The notes below the pieces were generated by a model. It did not search any database. It was not told where the DNA came from and saw only the letters and a list, made by a program, of their open reading frames with translations. Below are positions 10,310 to 20,300 of a DNA stretch of 28,154 nucleotides, piece after piece. The stretch is from Haplomitrium mnioides (Eukaryota; Marchantiophyta; Haplomitriopsida; Calobryales): assembly GCA_049999725.1 (NCBI GenBank), contig JBNGIS010000002.1:1-28154 (forward strand), written 5' to 3'. The translations under genes and the position numbers were made by a program. The first letter of the stretch is position 1. Each line of letters starts with the position of its first letter.

Positions 10310-10650
10310 TGTTGGAAGTAGAAATAGAAATCATTCAGAACAGAAAGATGAACAAAGCTTGTATCAAGGATTCAACTCCTTTGATTACTTAAGATCATTC
10401 TCACGCACCATATTGCATATTACAACAGGATTAAGTAGACTTCAGAGTTTGCTCTTATTCTACATGTGATCCTAAGAGCTGTGGCTCTTCTCAAGAGTTG
10501 TCTCTTTCATAAGATCCTAAGAGCTATATGTCACTGAGCTAGATCATACTAAACTAGTTTAATACAAACTCGTTAGATCTAATCCTGATGCAATATCCTG
10601 TTATTAGTCAAGCTGGTTAACTTAACTAATCTGTAACAGGATCTATAATA
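10310..10650. mobile_element. Solo LTR-like insertion with CCCAC duplication
   Basis: 341 bp starting TGTTGGAAGTAG, placed inside LINE A and flanked by CCCAC at 10305-10309 and 10651-10655. LINE A resumes as ACCAATCTCAGC, matching the minus copy. A 5-bp duplication and TG start suit an LTR retrotransposon; the 3' end reads TA rather than CA, which weakens the call. Strand not determined. Confidence 0.55.
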
Positions 10651-10695
10651 CCCACACCAATCTCAGCAATCTTCTAAAACTGTGTGAGTTAGCCC

Positions 10696-11030
10696 TGTTG
10701 GAGTTTCAACTAATGCATAACTCAGGATCGTTACAACATACTCTGCAGAACAACCTCTCATAGGCCTCTCAATGTTTCTCAAGAATAGATTTAGTCTGAA
10801 GTCCTTCGATTCAGTTGATAGATTGTTGTACAGACTTCACCTCCTCTCTTGATAGCTCTAGCTGTATACTTTAGGAATCACCTTCGATGTGCAAGGACAT
10901 CTCCAAAGGGTGTGCCTGTCAGGAATAGGCATGCCTCCTCATGACAGAGAGCTTGATAAAAGCTACTTGCTAAATTGAAGCAGGTTCAGATAAGATAACT
11001 TATGCCATTACTAATAATGGATTTCTAACA
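10696..11030. mobile_element. Second LTR-like insertion (TGTTGG...CTAACA)
   Basis: 335 bp from TGTTGGAGTTTC to TTTCTAACA, again inside LINE A, which resumes with TGGCACAAGGGC near 11036. Ends are inverted-repeat-like (TGTTGGA/TCTAACA). The flanking 5-bp duplication is not clean (AGCCC versus GCTTC). No internal coding DNA, so a solo LTR is the likely state. Confidence 0.45.
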
Positions 11031-13017
11031 GCTTCTGGCACAAGGGCAACACCTGTCTGAAATAGGTCCTGGTTCCCTAGGTCTACTTGCTGAAGCTTCG
11101 GAGACTATGGAGTCTCGGATTCCCAACATACCTGGCTACGAAGTTATATCCCTATTCAGCCATCGTTCAGGCAACTGAGGACATGGAGGATTGGCCTACC
11201 TAATATCCACCAGACTTAGCCCACATCTGACTACTAGAAAAAGACACCTTTCATTGCTATGACTGGCTCAATATCTACCCATTAGCTGGCCCAGAACGCG
11301 ATCTCTATGTCGGCGCCTGCTATTTCCCCGGCCGAAAAACTACCTACTCTGGAGATGAAGATTTTGATGCACCATTTGATAAGATGGAAGAGTTTATCAT
11401 TACAGTGACTAATGGAAACATACTGATTGTGGGTGATTTCAACTTCAGAACAGGCAGCCTTCAGGCACGAATATTCAAATCAGGAGAAGATCATGCTGAG
11501 GACGAACTTGACATACTAGAAGATTGAGATGACCTCCCCTGCACATAACACGATCTCACCCTCAAAACCCACCATAAACTACTGGATTTCTGTAGCACAC
11601 ATGACCTGTACATTTGCAATGGGAAAACACAGTGGCCAAACTCAGGGAGCTTTACCTGTCAGGGCAGCAAGGCATCTGGAAATCAGTTGTGGACTACCTA
11701 CTTACCAACTCCCATCAAACATCTGAATTCCTCCAGAAATTCTCCATCGGAGAACCAACCCCTGACTCTGACCACACACCACTACACTTTGCTCTGAACC
11801 CAATTGCCAGAATTCCCAACCCTCCCAGAATCTACAACCCCACCCACCTCATCTACCACTATCCACCCACGGAGAAACACTCCAAAGGATACACAAAAGA
11901 ACTGCACAAACAACTGTCTACCAACCCAGTGCTAGACCCAACCTCGCTCACAGATATTACTCTCACAGCACCTAGACTGAAGTTCCCTACCACTCTCACC
12001 ACAGTCAAAACTCCTTCCAGCTTTAAACCCAATCCCTGGTTCAACAACTTTGCAAGAGACACACGAGTCCGGTGGGATAACGATACCAACAGGGAGCATC
12101 AGCTACAGAAAACCAAGCAGCACTCCACACATAGCGGAAATGTGGAAGAGAATTACCCACCACCTGGATGGCACAAAGACTTCCCCAACTCATCATGGAC
12201 AAGAAACACCACCCAAAGAAATTCTTTTCATCTCTAAAAAGCAAGCAAGACCAGCTTCAGTTACATGGCCTCCAAGACTGGAAGAAGTATGGAGACAAGC
12301 AATACCACTCTGCATCAGTTACACCTTCCACCCCTTGGACCAACAGCAAACCCACCACAGATGTCTTCAACACCGGAAAGGTACTGGCTATGATCAAGAA
12401 GCTACACAACAAAGCCCCTGACTCCCTAGGGTTCAGAGCCCAAATACTTAAACGAGGGTCCAAACCCCTATCCAAGTCCATCACCAACGTGTTTATTCAG
12501 GTGATGCAAACTGGATTCCCTGCAGAATGGAAGCTCAATACTATCATCCCATTCCACAAATCTGGAGACAAAAAACCAGCACTCCAACTATTGAAAATCA
12601 TGCTCAGCCCTCTATTCACCAAACTCTTTGGGGCCACACTCAACTTCAAAATCACACAATGGACTAAAACACAACAGCTAAGAGCTCAAGGACAAACAAG
12701 GTTTCGGGAGCATCACTCAACTACAGCCCATCTGGTCACCATCTGCACCATAATGGAACGACATAAACTTGTTGGAGGTCTATAGCTAAACCTACCAACT
12801 GATTGGATCACAGCCATCCATATCTCATATGAACAAGTGTTGGCATGCATCCACACTCATCAGGGTATGTCGGAGCCTTTCCACTGCAACATTAGCGTCA
12901 AGCAAGGCTGCCCCACTTTTTCTCCCACCCTATTTGGTCTGTTCATCGACAAACTGGAGACAGTACTGGTCAATATGGGCACCCTTGCCCCCAACTTGCT
13001 AGAAGGCAGACGGCCCT

Positions 13018-14206
13018 AACTCACTGGTAAAAGTATATAACCCCATGCTGAGGCACTTACACTCCCATTGTGATTTCAGTTTGTTATAGTAATTTTGTTC
13101 TTTGCATTTCTGTGTCTCTATTTCTTCATTTCTGAACAGAAGTTCTGGTCTTGTGGCCTTGAGAAGGTCTGCACATAGAGCTTTGGTAGGATAAATTCTC
13201 AATATACTCCTACACTTCATACAAGAAACCACATAATCTAGCTCAATTGGGCCCCTGCACACTGAACCAGGTTGGAAATTTACAGCCAACTGCAGACTCA
13301 AAGCAGGCTTGGTGAGCCTTTACCAACAGCTGGTGCCAGGAGCAAGACATTTTGGAGCATCTCCATTAGGATTGACCTCTTCCCATTGCTACAACTACAT
13401 GATGCAAGGCCTGGGGCCCATCTTAAAGCCCTGCAATGTGGTTGAAACATGGTGAGAAACCACTCAAACTGTTCCTCCCCAGATTGGCCCATCTCCGTGT
13501 CCATGTATACAACTTTATCTCACAACTAGGTTGTCACTCCGTCTCATCTACATCCTCGCGCAACTGAGGACAGGTTCCCACTGTCTGCACTGTGAAATGG
13601 CAAAGTGGTCAAGGTTAACAACAAGGTGCTCCCAGAGAATTTGGTCTGCTTGCCTACAAGTTCCTGAGGATAAACACCAGCTCATCAGCACCTGCCTGTG
13701 GTGCTTTCAGATCCGGGGAGATTTCATGGCATTTTTTAGACCCTGTGCACACTGCCAGGTCTTCCTCAACTACATGGATCAGCACTGCCTTACTCTCTTT
13801 GTCAAGAACTTCTGATTTTCCACTCCAGTCCACACAACCAACTTCACATGGACCATGATGGCTTTCTTTGTCATTCGAGTTAGAGTCTAAGTTTGAGCAC
13901 ATGACTGCATGGGTGGTCTCATCCCACCCCTATTTTTCTGCTCATTACTAGAGGTTTTTAGTGTATTTTGCTTATTTGCTCTCACTGTAGTGTGTGTTGT
14001 ATATCAGTCAGTGCTACCTTTGGACGGGTTTGGGACATTAACTCAATTCAATTATTGCCACCAACATTACATACTTCCTTCATTTACACAAGAGATTTAG
14101 CCATAGTTTTTTAAACCCCAACTACAAAGAAATGGAAAGATTGGACCTGCACTATCGGCATAATACAAGTGAAAGGCATGCTGATAAGAAACATACCGAT
14201 TTTTAC
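13018..14206. other. Unassigned part of UTP7 intron 4
   Basis: Starts where LINE A ends. Contains a TATA-like AGTATATAACC near 13032 and minus-strand open frames (for example 13902-13654) that match nothing I recognise. The last roughly 100 bases before 14207 are probably original intron, since they adjoin the exon 4 donor. Confidence 0.4.
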
Positions 14207-14325
14207 CTGCAGTTCCTTGACTAGCCGTGCTTTCTTCCAGTCAACCATTGCAAGATGACCCTTGCGCCCACCCAGAAGAAGATATCGACCACTTGCAACA
14301 TAGTCAACAACATACGGCCCTAGAT
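14207..14325 (-). CDS. UTP7: UTP7 coding exon 4
   Basis: 119 bases after a CTGCAG acceptor. It encodes LGPYVVDYVASGRY, LLLGGRKGHLAMVDWK and KARLVKELQ, the first blade of the WD40 propeller (family pattern: LGPYxLDFTxxGRYxxxxGRKGHLA). Donor CAG/GTAAAA at 14206. It sits 8.7 kb from exon 3 with transposons on both sides, yet shows no stop or frameshift, so it is probably still spliced into the mRNA. Confidence 0.92.
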
Positions 14326-17300
14326 CTGCAGTGTCAAGTTGAGAGAAGGTCAAAATATGTGTGTGTTCACTACTGGAACTGATAATGACAACAGATAGAA
14401 AGATAAATAGACATATATTAGTTATGAAGTTGTGGAGAGCAAAACTAACCACAACAACAATTAAATGGAAGCTGCAATAGTCTAGGAAAAACCTACACAT
14501 ATCACAACTGTGCACGCATAGAGTGCAGCCTGGACAATGTGGTGTCAGACACAAAGTTTCAGACTATTCAGCCTCATCATGTGTAGCAGTGACAAGCTGC
14601 CACAACTTCCTGCTGGTTTCGTCAGTTCCCGACAGCAGGTCCTGATCAATCGTCGTACTGAGTTTCTGCCACTTTCCGGAAGTAACGGGAAAACTCAGTC
14701 ATGATGATGCCTAGCACTCCACCAAGAATCTAACTAATCAAAATCTGTCAACTCTCAAGCATCAGCTTGTGACATCATTCATTTCACTTTAGTTTGATCT
14801 TGTGAAGCAAACATCCAAGAGCATAACTCCCAGAGAGGTCTGCTGAAAAGTTAGTGATTGGGGCCTTCTCCACCCTGAACATAGCACATGAAGCGCATCA
14901 CTGGTATATATATAAGCATTGAGAGAACTCCATACTTACAAACTAAGGTAGCCAATCATAAAGTTAATCAAGATGATCTGTACTGAAGATTGAAAAGATT
15001 AACAGCCCAACCTCCACCCCAATCAAAATCAAAAATAAAGCAGAAGAAACCCAAAAATAAAATAAATATTTTTAAATTAAATTAAATTAACCAACTAACT
15101 AGCTAACTAGAGGAGAAGTGCGGTGATGCACATAGTGTTTGTCAAGCACTTGTCATAGACCTCTAAGCAGCATTACGAATAGTATTGACAGATTACTACT
15201 ACTTTACCACAGACTTCGTCAGTTCCCAGCTGTGGATATAAGTTATGCCAAAGGCAAAACTAAAGTCCTATGTTTCTGTCACTGTTCCGGAAGTGGTGGG
15301 AAAGATAGATAAATAGACAGACAGATTTTGATTAAAGTCCCAGACCAGCCTGAAGGCAACAGGGACTGGAGTACAACACACAGTGCCATTTGAGCAAAGA
15401 AGAAACAAAGTAAAAAGATGTACAATAAATGGAGGCAGGTCATGAGGACAGAAATGTGCCCAAACTCTAACTCAACATCTAACTACAAAGAGAGCCAACA
15501 TGACAGGTTGAATTGGACATCCAGGACTAGAAGGCAATAACAGAAGTTCCTGACAAAAGAGAGCCACCCTGTGCTGGTCAGGTAGTTGATGAGCACTTGG
15601 ACACTAAGAGGTTTCATCCTCAGTCTCTTGTACATCGCGTGAACTTCTCCTCTAGCACCTTGTCATTAACCTTGAGCCACTTGGCTGTTTTACAATGCAG
15701 ATGGTGGAAAACAGTTCTCAGTTGTGTTACGATGAAGACAAGTCAGAGTGACATGCTGCTTGCCAGGAAAGGTTTTGTTCATTAAGTCAGAGAATGATTA
15801 ACCAGTGTAATGTATTTGATGGTCCAGGATGCTGCATTGGATGACTGCCAAAGAACCTTGAAGTAATGGGTTGAGAGGTGCTGCTGCACAGGCCATTGCA
15901 TTACCTGTTTAGCTTTGTCTTCTAGCAATACTCCCTTGTTTAGGACATGTTTCCAGGAAATGGTTTCACACCCTCAGCTTTGAGAGATTTGATTTATTAA
16001 CAACTGTACCAAGCAAGACAGGCTTATTGGGAGCAGAAAGCTGGTACAATTCAAAGCAGCCAAGGCCTGCAGAAAAGGACCCATTAGACTTGACCTATAG
16101 TATGTCTACGCATGCTTAGTATATGAGAACAATGATGTGTCACAACAGAAAAATACCCAACATCTGGTTTATCTAGTGCACAGAAAATAATACAGGGAGA
16201 GAGAACATGCATCTTCCATAACAAAATCACAGTAACTGTCTTTATCTCCCCATGCTTTCTTCAAGTTCCACACCAAGCCCTCTTCTTTGTGCTGGAGTGA
16301 GATCTTCATTTATCCTAAAGGTCTGGCCTTTCAGAGTTTCCTTAGCTTCCTGAAGAAGGGCCAAACAGTCCTTGGGGTACTCAAACTTTAGTTGAATTAG
16401 CCTACCGGCCTGCCAACTCTTCTGCATGTAATCTTAGGACTCACAAGCTCACGTGGTCCCAAAATCATGTGTTGTAAAAGAAGAGTATCATTCGTCTGCC
16501 CAGAAGAAAGACAGAAATGGCAGCAAAAGTAATGTAATTTCAAGTGTGGAAATGCTGTGGCAGCCACCAAAACCTTGCACTCCTTCAAAGTAGAATGCCT
16601 TGGCATATTTTCCTTCCCTGCCACAGTCCCCTGGTCACTCCTGAATGATCTTCACCACTACCTTGGTAAAGAACAAGATGCCTTTCAATAAGACACTTTA
16701 TTGCTTCTTCAAGCAGCCAGGTTACACAGCAACAATACAATAAAGAAGTGTCTAACCTTGAGGATGAAGGGGGTATATGCACACAGGGGTGCTGGGCACT
16801 TCAGCCCTAGGAGCCCTGACACCCCACCTACCAGACTTCTTGCCTACCCCTAACTAAACTCAGCAAACTAGAGTCAGTAATACTAGAATAAAAGTTCCAG
16901 CCCTGTAAATATGAGCTGCTGCTATACATCTATTTCCAACACTCCCACTCAGCGAACCACTTTTGGACACCAAGAAAGTCAATGAGATCTTCATACTTGT
17001 CCCTTGGCAGCACTTTGGTCTACACATCTGCTGCCATATCACTTGTCCTGCTGAATTGTAGCTGAGCATCCTGTCCCAGCCTTTCCCTTACAAAACGGTA
17101 CTGGATATCAATGTGCTTAGTTTTTGAGTGACAGGTTGGATATTTTTCACCAAAGATGCAACCCTGATTATCTTCATGATTGTTGATTGGTTGATCCAGA
17201 CATCTTCCAGAAGCATTCTTAACCACACAACCTCCTTGGTGGCTTGAGTAAGCCATGTAATCTGCCATGTTAGTAAGGCAACTGAGGATTGCCTCTTACT

Positions 17301-20300
17301 GCTCTAGCTTACAGAGCTCCTCCCATCAGAAAAGCATACCTAGATGTGGACTTTCCATCATCTCTCCTTCCTGCATAATCAGAGTCACTATACCCAAATA
17401 GCATCATGTTGCTTATCTAAGTGGAATTTAGCCACCCACAGTACTCCCATTCATGATCCTTAGTGCCTTAAATATACCCAAAAATTGTTTTCAGGAAGCC
17501 ATTCCCGGCTTATATACAAACCTTGAGATAACTCCCACTACATAGGCAATATCTGGTCTTGTTGCCATCATATAGTTATGAAGTTGTGGAGAGTAAAACC
17601 AACCACAAAATCAAATAAATGGAAGCTGCAATAGTCTAGGAAAAACCTACACACATCACAACTGCACAACAAATAGAGTGCAGCCTTCACAATGTGGTGT
17701 CAGACACAAAGTTTCAGACTATTCAGCCTCATCATGTGTAGCAGTAACAAGCTGCCACAACTTCCTGCTGATTTCATCAGTTCCTGACAGCAGGTCATGA
17801 TCAATCTTTGTACTGAGCTTCTGCCACTTTCCGGAAGTAACGGGAAAACTCAGTCATGATGATGCCTAGCCCTCCACCAAGAATTCAAACTAATCAATGC
17901 ATAGATCAGACTGCTCACTGCAACTTGACATGGCACTTGCACCATCTCTGCACCATGAGTAGCTGTCACTGGACACCTTTGTGTCCCGACTTGGCTACCT
18001 CTGGGGGAGTGGTTTACTGTAATCCAGATTTTGATGCTTTGGCACTTTTGGCAGTTATATTTGAAGTGTGGAAATGAAGTTGCTACTTCCTGTCCAAAAA
18101 AAAAAAAAATGGCACTTGCACCATCTCTGCAGCCTCTTTGTTTGTTCCTGATCCCAGTCCCTTGGTCAATCTAACACCAGCCTTGGTCAATTTTATACCA
18201 GCTTCTAATGGAGTGCAGTCTGCCTTACAATCTTCCATTCCATACCTTGCAATAACTTTCTCAATACAGACCTTTTGATTCTATGTAATTTTCCTTGCAT
18301 GTCTATCCCAAGAAGATAGTGAATCATTTGTAGGTTTGTTATCTCAAACCTAGGGCTGGCTCTGGACTTTAATCGAATTCTATTCTATTCTATTCTATTC
18401 TATTCTATTCTATTCTATTTCTGTTGATGCTTGCTGGACACCCTAGAGTGTCTTCTTCAGTTTACACACATAGCATTCCTTGCCACTCTCCTTCCAAGGA
18501 ATATGGGGATTGTCTGCTTAAAACAATACAAAGAGGTATAATAAATGTTAAAAGCACAGCATACCCTTCTGGCTGCTACATATAGGTATCCTCCTAAAGA
18601 TTCCCATTCAAGAATGTCTTGACACCAACTTGATGTACCTCCCAGTCCACCATAGCTGCAACAGCCAACACACATTTGAATGATGAACACTTGCATACTG
18701 GTTCAGAGGTCTGTGTAATCCGCTCCTGCTGTTTGCCTTGCATCTTTCTACAAACCTATCAGTTCTATACTTGATCTTCAGAACTGACTTACAAACCACA
18801 ATTTTTCTCCCCTTTGGCCTCTCTGTAAAAGCTCTGGTCTGTTTTTTTATGGAGTAAATCGAGTTTCTGCCACTGCCATATCGACTTAGAATTCTTCTGG
18901 CAATTCTGGTTCCTGCTTGCTCAGTCTCCCTGAGCAACTTGGCACAACACTCTCCCTTTCCACATGTGTCCTCTCGTCGGCCACTGGTGGTCCCATTTCT
19001 GGAATCATCCCATCACTGTCCTCAAGAGCAGTTACTATCCCAGAATGAGAGCTGCTTGGCAGGTCATAAGTGTACTCTACCACTTTTTCTTTTTCTTTTC
19101 TTTTGGAGCTCAATAACCTGCTTGTTTGCCAGTTGCAGGTGAACTTCCCAGACCTTGACAACTCTGGATGATTGCCTGTCTCACAAATGTACAGCATGTA
19201 CCCTCTACAGTCCTCCCAGTAGCCCAGAAACACACTCACTGTTTTGGAATCCAACTCCTTCTCTGCTCCTCAGAAACTACTGCATATGCATCACAGCCAG
19301 AAACTCTGAGATGTAAGGCATCAGGCTTTCTACTGACCACAATTCCTCTGGTGTCATGTTGTTCACAGCCAGGGTACGGCACTACTGATTTCTAATGTAG
19401 ACTGCTGTGTTTACCGCCTCTCTCCAGAAACCCTTCTAGATGTTCCTTGCAAAACTATCAACATTTCTCGTTGGTTATCCCCTTCTTCCCTAACTCTATG
19501 CAGCCACCCTCTCAAAATCCAGCCTGTCCCTTAGCTCTTAGCTGGTATGTTTCACACCAATGGGTGATTTTGTGACTTAGAGGAGCACTCCACCACAGAC
19601 CATTTGGTTACTATCCAGTCAACTATCAAGCAACAAGAAGCAAACTATTTGTCGACTTCCAAAAAGCTTTTGACTCAGTGCCACAAAGCAGACTATGGGA
19701 ATGACTACAAGACCTGAATCTTCTGTCGACTGGATTTTGACCATAATCTGTCTACTGCCAAGCATTCCAGCAAAATGATGCTAAGTCTCTATTCTGGGAA
19801 TTCTGTTCTTATCACCTGCTTGAACATGCCTGTGATAGGTTGGGTAAGGCTGGATGGCCCTAGTTTCAGCATTTGGGCTTGCAGACCTAGTGATTCAGGA
19901 ACTTTGTTGCTCAATTTCTTGATAATCAGGGCACTTTAATTCGAATTCAATTCAATTCAATGCAGAAGATGTCAACCACTTGGCAGTTGCCCTCCCAGGG
20001 ATTAGTAGCTTTGGTGTCAGGTGAAAGGTGCAGCTGGTCCCCATTGCATTTCCAATCCTGCCGGTCATGTAGCTGGAGTTGGTCTCTCCTGCATTTCAGC
20101 GTGGTGAGGAACCCACCTGCATTGGTGTGTAGAACTGCCTGCACATCCTGTCACTCTCAGTCCTCATGGCCCTAGGGCTGCCTCTGGACTTTAAATCCAA
20201 TTCATTCATTCTAGATAGGACTTTCCTTTTCCATGCTGGGCACAGTTCCCATGCAAGGTCGTTGAACTAGCTTCTTCCAGCTTATCAACAGGGGGCAAAA

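Larger units (their letters stand above)
10166..13017 (+). pseudogene. LINE A copy on plus: tail, endonuclease, linker, RT start
   Basis: Begins with AWASGKIAYIRNG (10200-10240), the same tail seen before the endonuclease in the minus copy. It then reads IPNIPGYEVISLFS, HGGLAYLIS and LIVGDFNFRTG (near 11405-11435), the linker (FLQKFSIGEPTPDSDHTPLHF, AAPRLKFPTTLTT analogue) and RT (MIKKLHNKAPDSLGFRAQIL, FPAEWKLNTIIPFHKSGDK, KQGCPTFSP, FIDKLETVLVNMG). It stops before the YADD box. A short deletion removes the FVDFxKAFD segment near 12780. Two LTR-like insertions interrupt it at 10310-11030. Confidence 0.85.
16951..19560 (-). pseudogene. Copia pol remnant: integrase end, RT, RNase H
   Basis: On minus in order: integrase C-terminus (CDAYAVVSEEQRR, DSKTVSVFLGYWEDCRGYML) near 19400-19170; RT start (KSVLKIKYRTDRFVERCKA, FKCVLAVAAMVDWEVHQV) near 18800-18620; VCKLKKTL near 18460; EITNLQMIHYLLGIDMQGK near 18330-18290; RNase H (YSDSDYAGRRDDGKSTS, SSHQGGCVVKNASGRC, SKTKHIDIQYRFVRERLGQD, RTSDMAADV); C-terminus FLGVQKWFAEWECWK. 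Many frameshifts and stops. Interrupted by repeat R (17571-17898), a poly(A) retroposon (17953-18108) and a LINE tail with microsatellite (18349-18420). The RT segment with the catalytic aspartates was not found intact. Confidence 0.88.

Noticed and set aside
13654-13902. 82-codon minus frame in intron 4 as a possible UTP7 exon 5
   Set aside because: Contains none of the expected RETVRDV, FFAAAQKKY or WD40 motifs that follow exon 4 in UTP7.
14616-14630. Hammerhead-ribozyme-like core (CTGACGAAAC on minus) in the repeat R hairpin
   Set aside because: CUGANGA is present, but no helix II followed by a properly placed GAAA could be drawn, and the upstream cleavage triplet is not kept in the 15.2 kb homologue. 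The fold is reported as an unknown structure instead.
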